A DNA stretch of 64,000 nucleotides, taken from Nocardioides antri. Its GTDB lineage: Bacteria > Actinomycetota > Actinomycetes > Propionibacteriales > Nocardioidaceae. Location of the stretch: assembly GCF_008373765.1 (NCBI RefSeq), contig NZ_VUJW01000009.1, positions 1-64,000 on the forward strand. Reading direction: 5' to 3'. The position numbers and the translations under genes were made by a program. Shown one piece after another: positions 9,036 through 16,625 of this stretch; the first letter of the stretch is position 1; every line of letters begins with the position of its first letter. The notes below the pieces were generated by a model. That model ran no database searches. It saw nothing but the letters and a program-made list of their open reading frames with translations, and had not been told where the DNA came from.

Positions 9036-9856
9036 CCGGCGATCCTCACGGTTGTCGTCGTGCCCCACAGTGCGAGCGACAGCACGAAGTCGAGCACGGC
9101 GACGGTGACGATGGTGCGTCGTACCGCCCGTCCCACCGCGCGCCCGACGCCGGCCGGCCCGCCGGTGGCGTGGAAGCCGTAGTAGCAGTGGATCATGATC
9201 ACGATCACCGCGAACGCGAGAACCTTCGCGAAGGAAAGCAGGATGTCGATCGGCGGCAGGAACAGCCCGAAGTAGTGGTCGTAGGTCCCGGCGGACTGGC
9301 CGTAGAAGTAGACCGTGATCGCGCGCGAGCCGAGGTACGACGTCAGCAGGCCGATCACGTAGAGCGGGATAACGGCGACGAACCCGGCGATGATCCGGCA
9401 GGTCACCAGGTAGGGAACGCTGCGGACCGCCATCACCTCGAGTGCGTCGATCTCCTCCGAGATCCGCATCGCACCCAGCTGCGCGGTGAACCCGGAGCCG
9501 ACCGTGGCGGACAACGCGAGGCTCGCGACCAGCGGGGCGATCTCGCGGGTGTTGAAGTAGGCCGAGATGAAGCCGTTCAGCACGGACGCGCCGATCTGGT
9601 TGAGGGCGGCGTACCCCTGCATCCCGACGACGGTGCCGGTGAACAGGCTCATGCCCACCATCACCCCGATCGTGCCGCCGATCACGGCGAGCGCGCCGGA
9701 GCCGAACGTGACGTCCGCCAGCACCCGGACGACGTCCCTCGGGTAGCGGTGCAGCGCGCCGGGCACCCAGGCGAGCGCGCGTGCGTGGAACCGCAGCTCG
9801 CTGCCGAGGTCGGCGATCGCGGCGACCGGCCGGAGGAGGAGCGCCCGCATGCTCAC
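9032..9856 (-). CDS. MlaE/YrbE family ABC permease, YrbEB position
   Basis: 274 residues with five to six predicted membrane spans and the conserved MlaE-family core, including the EIDALEVMAVRSVPYLV coupling segment that contacts the ATPase. It pairs with the permease half of the fused protein encoded just upstream, giving the usual YrbEA-YrbEB heterodimer beneath the MCE tube. The start is GTG at 9856, overlapping the previous stop as GTGA; an ATG two codons later is possible. Confidence 0.92.
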   Translation of the reverse strand: MSMRALLLRPVAAIADLGSELRFHARALAWVPGALHRYPRDVVRVLADVTFGSGALAVIGGTIGVMVGMSLFTGTVVGMQGYAALNQIGASVLNGFISAYFNTREIAPLVASLALSATVGSGFTAQLGAMRISEEIDALEVMAVRSVPYLVTCRIIAGFVAVIPLYVIGLLTSYLGSRAITVYFYGQSAGTYDHYFGLFLPPIDILLSFAKVLAFAVIVIMIHCYYGFHATGGPAGVGRAVGRAVRRTIVTVAVLDFVLSLALWGTTTTVRIAG

Positions 9857-11598
9857 GCCCCCTTCGCCGGGACGATCTGGAGGTAGAGAGTCGTGACCAC
9901 GAAGTTGACGAAGAAGAGCAGGAGGAAGGTGACGACGACCGCCTTGTTCACGGCGTCGCCGACCCCCTTCGGCCCCGGCGCCGGGTTGAGCCCGCAGTGG
10001 GCGGCGACGACGCCGGCGAGGAAGCCGAAGATGAGGGCCTTGATCTCACCGACGAAGAGGTCGGCGATCTGCGCCAGCGCCGTGAAGCTGCTGAGGTACG
10101 CCCCCGGCGTGCCGCCCTGGACCACGACGTTGAACACGTAGCCGCCCGCGACCCCGACCACCGAGACGAGCCCGTTGAGCAGCGCGGCGACGCCCATCGC
10201 CGCCACCACGCGCGGCACGACCAGTCGCTCCACCGGCGAGATCCCGAGGACCTTCATCGCGTCGATCTCCTCGCGGATCGTGCGCGCGCCGAGGTCGGCA
10301 CAGATGGCAGCACCGCCGGCCCCGGCGATCGCGAGGCAGGTGACGATCGGCGACGCCTGCTGGATCACCGCGAGGACACTGGCCGCGCCGGTGAAGGACT
10401 GCGCGCCGATCTGCACCGTCAGCGTGCCGAGCTGGAGCGCGATGACCGCGCCGAACGGGATCGCCACCAGCGCCGCCGGCAGGATCGAGACGCTCGCGAC
10501 GAACCAGAACTGCTCGAGCACCTCGCGCCACCGCGGGCGGCGGGTCAGCATCAGCCGGATGACGTCGAGCGCCAGCGCGTAGAGCGACCCGACGTTGCGC
10601 GTCCCGCGCAGCACCGGTCCGTACGACGGCGGCAGCGGCGGGTCGGGACGTTCGACGTCCGGCGGCGGCTGTCGTACGACGAGCGCGTCGACGTCGCCCG
10701 CGGCACGGACCCGGGCGGCGTGCCGGGCGGCGCCCACCCGGTCGGGCAGACCGGGGGACGACACGAGCTGGGGAGCCAGCGTCTCGGCGCACGCGTAGAA
10801 CCTCGCCGTCGGTCGGAGCACGTGGCGACCGCGGTCGGCCTCCTCGGCCATGCCGATCGGGCCGTGGATGCCGCCGTGGAGGAACTGGACGACGGTCGGG
10901 TCGTCAGTCGTGAGGACCGCCTCCCGGGGCCCGAACATCACGAGCTCCTTGCGGAAGAGCATGCCGAGGTTGTCGGGCAGGGTGGCGGCGATGTCGATGT
11001 TGTGGGTGACCACCAGCACCGTCGCGTCGGTCTGGGCGTTGACGTCGACCAGCAGCTGGGCGAGGAACGCCGTCCGGACCGGATCGAGCCCGCTGTCGGG
11101 CTCGTCGCACAACACCAGCTCGGGCTCGAGGACGAGGCTGCGCGCGAGACCGGCCCGCTTGCGCATGCCGCCCGACACCTCGCCGGGGAGCTTGTGCTCG
11201 GCGCCGAGGAGGCCGACCAGGTCGAGCTTCTCGCCGACCCTCGCCCGGATCTCCGCCTCGGTCATCCGGGTGTGCTCCCGCAGCGGGAAGGCGACGTTGT
11301 CCCGCAGGGTCATCGACCCGAACAGGGCGCCGTCCTGGAACAGGACGCCGATGCCGCGTCGTACCCCCTCGAGCTCGGCCTGCGAGGCCGTGACGACGTC
11401 GACGCCGTCGATCACGGCCGAGCCGGCCTCGGGGGTGACCAGGCCCATCAGCGCCTTGAGGAGCACGGACTTGCCGGTGCCCGAGGGCCCGAGGAGCGCC
11501 GTGATCTCGCCCGCGGGAAGCTCGAAGCTCACGTCCCGCCAGATGTTCTGCCGGCCGAACGTCTTCGTCAGCCCTTCGACGTGCACGCTCGCGCCCAC
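9853..11598 (-). CDS. Fused MceG-type ATPase and YrbEA-type permease
   Basis: 581 residues in one uninterrupted frame. Residues 1-265 are an ABC ATPase of the MlaF/MceG type: Walker A GPSGTGKS (37-44), Q88, signature VSGGM (141-145), Walker B LVLCDEP (161-167) and H199. A linker of about 60 residues follows. Residues about 325-581 are a complete MlaE/YrbE permease with the EEIDAMKVLGISPVERL coupling segment. In mycobacteria the ATPase (MceG/Mkl) is a separate, unlinked protein shared by several mce operons, so a covalent fusion is unusual. GTG start, preceded by GGGGAGGGGCAGC. The conserved motif at 11698-11726 lies 99 bp upstream. Confidence 0.9.
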   Translation of the reverse strand: MGASVHVEGLTKTFGRQNIWRDVSFELPAGEITALLGPSGTGKSVLLKALMGLVTPEAGSAVIDGVDVVTASQAELEGVRRGIGVLFQDGALFGSMTLRDNVAFPLREHTRMTEAEIRARVGEKLDLVGLLGAEHKLPGEVSGGMRKRAGLARSLVLEPELVLCDEPDSGLDPVRTAFLAQLLVDVNAQTDATVLVVTHNIDIAATLPDNLGMLFRKELVMFGPREAVLTTDDPTVVQFLHGGIHGPIGMAEEADRGRHVLRPTARFYACAETLAPQLVSSPGLPDRVGAARHAARVRAAGDVDALVVRQPPPDVERPDPPLPPSYGPVLRGTRNVGSLYALALDVIRLMLTRRPRWREVLEQFWFVASVSILPAALVAIPFGAVIALQLGTLTVQIGAQSFTGAASVLAVIQQASPIVTCLAIAGAGGAAICADLGARTIREEIDAMKVLGISPVERLVVPRVVAAMGVAALLNGLVSVVGVAGGYVFNVVVQGGTPGAYLSSFTALAQIADLFVGEIKALIFGFLAGVVAAHCGLNPAPGPKGVGDAVNKAVVVTFLLLFFVNFVVTTLYLQIVPAKGA

Positions 11599-11697
11599 GC
11601 TGCCCCTCCCCTGTCGTTCCCGGACTCCGACTCCCTGCGGTGAGACTCGTCGGCGGCCGGGTGACCGGCAACGCGGGCACCCGCCGGGACACCCCGC

Positions 11698-11726
11698 GTT
11701 ACCGAACCGTTACCGCCCCTTGTGAC
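11698..11726 (-). promoter_or_regulatory. Shared upstream motif, mce operon copy
   Basis: On the minus strand: GTCACAAG, six bases, then TAACGGTTCGGTAAC. It matches three copies ahead of the secreted-protein genes in half-site and spacing, being most degenerate in the first half. It ends 99 bp before the GTG of the fused ATPase-permease gene. It is either an alternative-sigma promoter or a regulator site; the sequence alone does not tell which. Confidence 0.55.
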
Positions 11727-11743
11727 CGCGGGCACAGCGCCCA

Positions 11744-12511
11744 TCAGCGGTCCAGCGGGTAGGTCGGCGGCGTCGTGTCCGGCCACGGCTTGCCGATGGA
11801 GATCGGCCCCTGCCGGACGGTGAGTTCGTTGTCAGGCCCGGACACCATCGACGTGACCAGCCGGTCGAGGTGCGGGCTGCCGCACCCGCGGAACGCCGGG
11901 ACGTCGATCGCGCCGCTCAGCTCTCCGCCCTGGTACGGGAGGTAGCCCGGCCCCGCCTCGAGGCGCAGGTCGACGGGCGCGCGGCACACGCCGGTCAGGT
12001 CGGCGACTGCCCGGCCGTCGAGGGCGAGGCCGGTGATCCGGATCTCGGCACGGCCCTCCATGACGTGGTCGCCCTCGCCGAGGACCGGTCCCCCGCCGAC
12101 CACCCACGGCTCCGGGAACTGCCCGTCGCGGACCTGGGCGATCTGCACCGTCGCCTCTGCCGGGATCAGGCCGAACGCGAGCGTCCGCACGCCGAACTCC
12201 GGACCCTCGCCGTACCGGTGCGTGCTGCGGGAGGGCGACATGATGTAGACCTCGGCCCGCACGTTCGGCGGGTCCGCTCCGTCGTCGGCGTTGCCGATGT
12301 TCGCCCACAGGGCGAGGCGCGGGAGCCGGAACCACTGGCGCCCGACGGCGATCTCGCCCCGCCCCGAGGACGCGACGGAGCCGCTGAGCTGGCCGTCCTG
12401 CGGCGGCGGCAGCCCGTCGTCCCCGGACGCCTCCGACGCGCTGAGGCCCACCCCTCCGCACAGGGCCATCACGGCCGCACCCCGCGCCCAGCGGGACCGT
12501 CGGCTGCTCAC
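11744..12511 (-). CDS. Secreted protein homologous to the C-terminal domain of the 13224-14927 protein
   Basis: 255 residues with a signal peptide (to about residue 25). I do not recognise a named family. It aligns with the C-terminal 180 residues of the protein encoded at 13224-14927: GLIPAEATVQIAQV against GFLPATAKIGFQQV, and near the end a CR.P...GG.LSG...VPAF..CG...VSGP.N pattern against CK.P-like...GG.IGG...LPAL..CG...AGP.N. Two conserved cysteines suggest a disulfide. GTG start, overlapping the lipoprotein stop as GTGA. It lies directly upstream of the mce operon, so an extracytoplasmic partner role is inferred. Confidence 0.7.
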   Translation of the reverse strand: MSSRRSRWARGAAVMALCGGVGLSASEASGDDGLPPPQDGQLSGSVASSGRGEIAVGRQWFRLPRLALWANIGNADDGADPPNVRAEVYIMSPSRSTHRYGEGPEFGVRTLAFGLIPAEATVQIAQVRDGQFPEPWVVGGGPVLGEGDHVMEGRAEIRITGLALDGRAVADLTGVCRAPVDLRLEAGPGYLPYQGGELSGAIDVPAFRGCGSPHLDRLVTSMVSGPDNELTVRQGPISIGKPWPDTTPPTYPLDR

Positions 12512-13113
12512 AGCGGCGCAACGTCGGCGCAGGACGGCGCCTCGCGGATCGCCGACATCAACGGCTTGCTGAGGCCGGCCAGGTCCAGCACGAACCCCGG
12601 GTAGTCGGCGCCGTCGACCTGGAGCCCGCCGGTCGCGGCGAACGCCTTCCGGATGGTCGCCGGCGGATGGGCGGCCGAGCCTGCCAACGACCTGCCGACC
12701 CGGCGGGCGACGCGGCCCGCCTCGTCGAGGTGGCGCAGCGCCGTCCGGTATGCCGACCGCTCGCGGTCGCCGGGAGGCGCCTCGAGGCCGGTCAGGTCCG
12801 CATGCTGCTGCTCCAGCTGGTCGGCCATCGTCGCGAACATCCCGGAGAGGACGCCGAGCGCGCCCGCGACGTCGGACTCGTCGATCTGCGGCGGTTCCAG
12901 GGCGGTGGCGGTCTGCGCCACCGTGGCGCACATCCCGTCCGCCCACTCCACCACCGGGTCCACCGGGGCCACCTCGGTGGCCGCTTCGGCGGGCGGCTCC
13001 CCCGAGCTCTCGGTCTTCTGGTCGTCGCCGCCGCAGGCGGTGAGCGACAGCACCGCTGCCAGCCCCACTGTCGCAGCCGCCACTCTCCCCCGTGGATCGG
13101 TCTTCGTCATCAT
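12508..13113 (-). CDS. Lipoprotein of unknown function upstream of the mce operon
   Basis: 201 residues counted from the first of two adjacent ATGs, which follows a CAGGAAC ribosome site. The signal peptide ends in the lipobox SLTAC, with the lipidated cysteine near residue 27. The mature part is mainly helical, with further cysteines in ADGMCATV and EAPSCADV, a pattern seen in small mycobacterial and nocardioform lipoproteins. It is coupled to the next gene by a GTGA overlap. No motif copy precedes it, so it may be read from the gene upstream or from a promoter I cannot see. Confidence 0.7.
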   Translation of the reverse strand: MMTKTDPRGRVAAATVGLAAVLSLTACGGDDQKTESSGEPPAEAATEVAPVDPVVEWADGMCATVAQTATALEPPQIDESDVAGALGVLSGMFATMADQLEQQHADLTGLEAPPGDRERSAYRTALRHLDEAGRVARRVGRSLAGSAAHPPATIRKAFAATGGLQVDGADYPGFVLDLAGLSKPLMSAIREAPSCADVAPL

Positions 13114-13141
13114 CGGTTCCTGCCCGTCCGTTCGATGCGGT

Positions 13142-13179
13142 GCGGTCGCGCCGTCGCCTACCGGCGACGACGCGACCGC
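13142..13179 (-). terminator. Hairpin terminator after the 13224-14927 gene
   Basis: GCGGTCGCG pairs with CGCGACCGC, and inside it CGTCGCC pairs with GGCGACG, separated by one mismatch: a 16-bp stem with a TACC loop. It lies 45 bp after the stop of the secreted-protein gene and before the lipoprotein start. There is no T-run, as is usual for actinobacterial terminators. Confidence 0.55.
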
Positions 13180-13223
13180 GATTGCTGCGTTCCCCACCCG
13201 AGCAGGGGTCAGCTACTTCGATC

Positions 13224-14927
13224 TCAGTTGTTCGGCGTGAGCTTCGCCGTGATGGTGTTGCCGGGACCGGCCATGAAGGTGCTGATCATCGACCCGAACT
13301 GGCCGCACTGGTCGTTGAGCGCCGGCAGCGTGTAGGTGCCGCCGATCGGTCCGCCCACCAGCGGGTTGAACGGGTCGGCCTTCGAGTCCAGCTTGATCGC
13401 AGCCGGGGTCACCGTCTTGCAGTTCGCACCGCCACCGACCGGGAAGCCCCAGAGGCTGACCGACTTGAGCACGACGTACATCGACGAGTTCGAGACCAGG
13501 TGCCCGCCGGTCAGGCTGCCCTTGGTCTTGCCGACCTGCTGGAAGCCGATCTTCGCCGTGGCGGGCAGGAAGCCCATCACCTTGAACGACCCGGCGGTGT
13601 CGTTGAGGACGAGGTCGGCGTCGTACCTGCCCGTGGCCAGGTCGAAGTTGGCGTTGATCGAGCCCTTCAGCGGGACGTTGCCGTTCGCAGCCTTGATGAA
13701 CGAGCTGCCGGTGAGCGCGAACTTGTAGTTGATCCCGCCCGTGCTGCCACCGGTCACGGTGACGCTCACGGTGTTGGTCGCGGTGCCGCCCTTGCCGTCG
13801 GCCACCTTGTAGGTGAACGAGTCGGAGCCGACGTATCCCGCAGCAGGCTTGTAGTTCGCGGTCGAGCCGGCGACGGTCGCCGTACCGTGCGCCGGAGCGG
13901 TCACGGTGTAGGTGAGGGTGTCACCGTCGGGGTCACTGCCCTTGAGCGGGATCGAGACCGCGGTGTCCTTCGGCGTGGTGGCGCTCACCGGGTCCGCCTT
14001 CGGCGGGTTGTTGGTGGGCGTCGAGCCGCTCACGGTGACGTTGACGGTCGCGGTCGCCGTGTCCTGGCCGTCGGAGACGGTGTAGGTGAACGAGTCGGCG
14101 CCGGTGTAGCCGGCGGCTGACTTGTACGTCGCGGTCGAGCCGCTCACGGTGGCGGTGCCGTGGGCCGGGGTGCTGACGGTGTAGGTCAGCGGGTCACCGT
14201 CGGCGTCCTGTCCCTTGAGCGGGATCTGCACCGCGGTGGCGGTGGTGGCGGTCGCCGAGACGTTGGTCGCGGTCGGCGGGGTGTTGTCGCCGGAGTCCCC
14301 CACGATCGGGAACCGGGCGAGCTCGGTGTCCTGGCCCGGCTTCAGCGTGCACGGGACGTCGAACGAGCCGTCCGGCTTGCCGCCGGGGAGCGCGATCGGC
14401 TCACCGGCCGCGTTGCGGGCGATGATGTTGAGGTCCAGGGCGCCGATGTTGATGACGCCCTCACCCGCCTCCGGGAAGGTCAGCGAGGGGGTCTGACCGG
14501 TCGCCACGATGTCGAACGCACCCGAGGCCGGGACCGGGGTCTTGGCGACGGTGACCGGGACCTGGACGTCGGCCAGGTTGACCTGGGGCGCCTGCACGCT
14601 CACGTGCGAGATCGCCTTGCCCTCGATCGTCTTCGCACCGATCAGGGAGAGGCCCGAGGTCGTGTTCGCGCTGACGGTGCTGATCGCCTCGATGTCGAAC
14701 GGGGCGGTCGGCTCGCCGGCCACTGCCTGGTCCGGCAGCGCCACCTCGATGGCCACGGTCAGGTCCTGGCCGTTGATCAGCGGGTAGACGCAGGTGTAGT
14801 TGAGGGTGATGTTGGCGGGCGCGGCACTCGCCGGGGTCGATGCCCCAGCCCCGGCCAGCAAGCCCACCCCGAGCGCACTCGAGGCAGCGAGTGCCAGTGC
14901 CCTCCTGGGCCGCATGGTGATTCCCAT
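13224..14927 (-). CDS. Secreted protein: DUF6801-like domain, two cadherin-like repeats, Mce-linked C-terminal domain
   Basis: 567 residues. Signal peptide (cleavage near ASAAPA, about residue 32), then an N-terminal domain of about 170 residues starting NITLNYTCVYPLINGQDL, which I assign tentatively to DUF6801 and which is shared with two other genes here. Two cadherin/Ig-like repeats follow (about 205-390, DADGDPLTYTV and DPDGDTLTYTV). The last 180 residues are homologous to the protein encoded at 11744-12511. ATG chosen from the GGAGAAGGAAC ribosome site. The shared motif lies 116 bp upstream. Probably a cell-surface protein; no catalytic residues seen. Confidence 0.82.
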   Translation of the reverse strand: MGITMRPRRALALAASSALGVGLLAGAGASTPASAAPANITLNYTCVYPLINGQDLTVAIEVALPDQAVAGEPTAPFDIEAISTVSANTTSGLSLIGAKTIEGKAISHVSVQAPQVNLADVQVPVTVAKTPVPASGAFDIVATGQTPSLTFPEAGEGVINIGALDLNIIARNAAGEPIALPGGKPDGSFDVPCTLKPGQDTELARFPIVGDSGDNTPPTATNVSATATTATAVQIPLKGQDADGDPLTYTVSTPAHGTATVSGSTATYKSAAGYTGADSFTYTVSDGQDTATATVNVTVSGSTPTNNPPKADPVSATTPKDTAVSIPLKGSDPDGDTLTYTVTAPAHGTATVAGSTANYKPAAGYVGSDSFTYKVADGKGGTATNTVSVTVTGGSTGGINYKFALTGSSFIKAANGNVPLKGSINANFDLATGRYDADLVLNDTAGSFKVMGFLPATAKIGFQQVGKTKGSLTGGHLVSNSSMYVVLKSVSLWGFPVGGGANCKTVTPAAIKLDSKADPFNPLVGGPIGGTYTLPALNDQCGQFGSMISTFMAGPGNTITAKLTPNN

Positions 14928-15043
14928 GATGTTCCTTCTCCCGTACTCAGGTTGGTTGGTGCCGGCCGAGAACCGCCCGGCGTGGCACACAGTTCGACCA
15001 GCTCCGAGAGGGCCGCAACGAACCGGTGCGGTCCCGGTCGTTC

Positions 15044-15072
15044 GTTACCGAAACGAGATCGCCGCTTGCGAC
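15044..15072 (-). promoter_or_regulatory. Shared upstream motif, 13224-14927 gene copy
   Basis: On the minus strand: GTCGCAAG, six bases (CGGCGA), then TCTCGTTTCGGTAAC. It ends 116 bp before the ATG of the 13224-14927 gene. The first half is identical to the copies at 16597 and 45087, and the second half has one change in the core. Confidence 0.65.
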
Positions 15073-15162
15073 GGGGGTGAGCGGACCGCTCCTGGGGCCG
15101 CTGGTGACTTGTCATCACGCTCACGCCGGGCGGGGATCGTGCCTGCCAGCGCCGGACATGGC

Positions 15163-15216
15163 GTCAGGCCCGCAATCCGTGGACAGGGGGGTGATCGCAC
15201 GGATTGCGGGCCTGAC
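15163..15216. repeat. Perfect 19-bp inverted repeat
   Basis: GTCAGGCCCGCAATCCGTG at 15163-15181 pairs perfectly with 15198-15216 across a 16-base loop. It sits between the terminator of the 15311-16504 gene and the promoter region of the 13224-14927 gene. It could be a second terminator, a cruciform or a small mobile palindrome. No protein or RNA family was recognised. Confidence 0.6.
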
Positions 15217-15269
15217 TGGGGAGGGCCTGTCGTCCGGTGGCGTGGAGCGACGCCGCCGAGCGGGCCCGG

Positions 15270-15302
15270 TCGGGGCCGGCAGCAGCGCGCTGCCGGCCCC
15301 GA
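15270..15302 (-). terminator. Terminator of the 15311-16504 gene
   Basis: TCGGGGCCGGCAG (15270-15282) pairs perfectly with 15290-15302 around a 7-base loop, starting 8 bp after the stop codon. The 13-bp GC stem is a strong intrinsic-terminator-type hairpin, without a clear T-run. Confidence 0.7.
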
Positions 15303-15310
15303 GAACTGGG

Positions 15311-16504
15311 CTAGCGGACCATCTTCACCGTGAGCTCGGCGGCGCTCGGCGTGGCGACGGCGGACCCGGCGTACTTGACGTCGAAGGTCGCCTTGCCCCG
15401 CTTGAGCCGCTTGGTGACCTTGCGCGGGATCGTCAGCACCGCCTGGCCCTCGGAGAGCGTGCCCTTCGCGACGACCTTGCCCTTGCGCTTGATCGTGACC
15501 TTGCCCGTCGGCGTCAGCGCCGGCGCCGTGGTCACGACCTTGACCTTGATCGGCTTGCCGATCTTGGCGCGCTTCCGCGCCGGGGTCGCCTTGGTCGTCG
15601 TGGGCGCCTTCGCCACCTCGACGGTCACGCTCGCGCTTGCCTCGGCCACGCCGTCGGAGACGGTGTAGGTGAAGGTGTCGGTGCCGACGAAGCCGTCGTC
15701 CGGCGTGTACGTCGCCACGTCGCCCGCGAGTGAGACGGAGCCGTTCGCGCCGTCGGCCGCCGCGTAGGTCAGCGGGTCACCGTCGGCGTCCGACCCCGCC
15801 AGCGTCAGCACGACCGACTTGCTCGCCGTGGTCGTGCCCGCCACATCGGTGGCGTCCGGAGCCGTGTTCGACCCCGGGTCGCCGACGATGGGGAACGTCG
15901 CCAGCCGCTGGTCCTGTCCGGGCTCGACGGTGCACGGGGCGTCGAACGAGCCGTCCGGGTGGCCGCCGGGCAGCGCGATCGGCTCGCCGGAGGAGTTGCG
16001 GGCGATCATCCGCAGGTCGAGGTTGCCGATGTCGATGGTGCCCTGACCCACCTGGGGGAAGGTCAGCGACGGGGTCTGGCCGGTGGCGGGAATGTCGAAC
16101 GCCCCCGAGGCCGGGACCGGCGTCTGCGGGATCGTGACCGGCACCTGGACGTCGGGCAGGTTGACCTGCGGCGCCTGCACGTTGACGTGCGAGATCGCCG
16201 TGCCCTCGATGGTCTTGGCGCCGATCAGTGCCAGACCCGAGGTGGTGGTCGCGCTGACAGTGCTGACCGCCTCGATGTCGAACGGCGCGGTGGGGACGCC
16301 CACCTCGGCCTCTGCCGGCAGGTCGACCGTGATGTCCACGGTCAGGTCCTGCTGGTTGATCAACGGGTACGTGCACGTGTAGTCGAGGGTCAGGGTCGCT
16401 GCCGCGGACGCGGGCGCGACGCCCGACCCGACGAGCAATCCGGCACCGAGCCCCCCTGCGGCAACGACGGCCAACCCTCGTCTGGCCTGCTTGGTGAATC
16501 CCAC
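15311..16504 (-). CDS. Secreted protein: DUF6801-like domain plus two Ig-like domains
   Basis: 397 residues. Signal peptide ending near PASAAA (about residue 32). The N-terminal domain (about 33-205) starts LTLDYTCTYPLINQQDL and is close to identical to that encoded at 45207. One cadherin-like repeat follows (about 215-295, SDADGDPLTYAA). The C-terminal Ig-like module is lysine- and arginine-rich (KATPARKRAKIGKPIKVKV), of the bacterial Ig type used as a wall-proximal spacer. GTG at 16504 follows GGAGAGGGAGA, the same leader as the 45207 gene. The motif lies 92 bp upstream. Surface or extracellular location is likely; ligand unknown. Confidence 0.82.
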   Translation of the reverse strand: MGFTKQARRGLAVVAAGGLGAGLLVGSGVAPASAAATLTLDYTCTYPLINQQDLTVDITVDLPAEAEVGVPTAPFDIEAVSTVSATTTSGLALIGAKTIEGTAISHVNVQAPQVNLPDVQVPVTIPQTPVPASGAFDIPATGQTPSLTFPQVGQGTIDIGNLDLRMIARNSSGEPIALPGGHPDGSFDAPCTVEPGQDQRLATFPIVGDPGSNTAPDATDVAGTTTASKSVVLTLAGSDADGDPLTYAAADGANGSVSLAGDVATYTPDDGFVGTDTFTYTVSDGVAEASASVTVEVAKAPTTTKATPARKRAKIGKPIKVKVVTTAPALTPTGKVTIKRKGKVVAKGTLSEGQAVLTIPRKVTKRLKRGKATFDVKYAGSAVATPSAAELTVKMVR

Positions 16505-16596
16505 GAATCTCCCTCTCCCGGCTCTGCGGACATGTGGGACCACCCTTTCGAGGGCGGGCCGGCAGCGGCCACGCAGCGGTCGACGGACCGTCGACC

Positions 16597-16625
16597 TTTA
16601 CCGAACCGAGATCCGTTCTTGCGAC
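16597..16625 (-). promoter_or_regulatory. Shared upstream motif, 15311-16504 gene copy
   Basis: On the minus strand: GTCGCAAG, six bases (AACGGA), then TCTCGGTTCGGTAAA. It begins one base after the stop of the LuxR regulator gene and ends 92 bp before the GTG of the secreted-protein gene. It is identical to the 45087 copy outside the six-base spacer. Confidence 0.7.

Noticed and set aside
9781-11643. Plus-strand frame of 620 codons opposite the ATPase-permease fusion
   Set aside because: Composition is arginine/aspartate-rich shadow; the minus strand carries complete ABC motifs.
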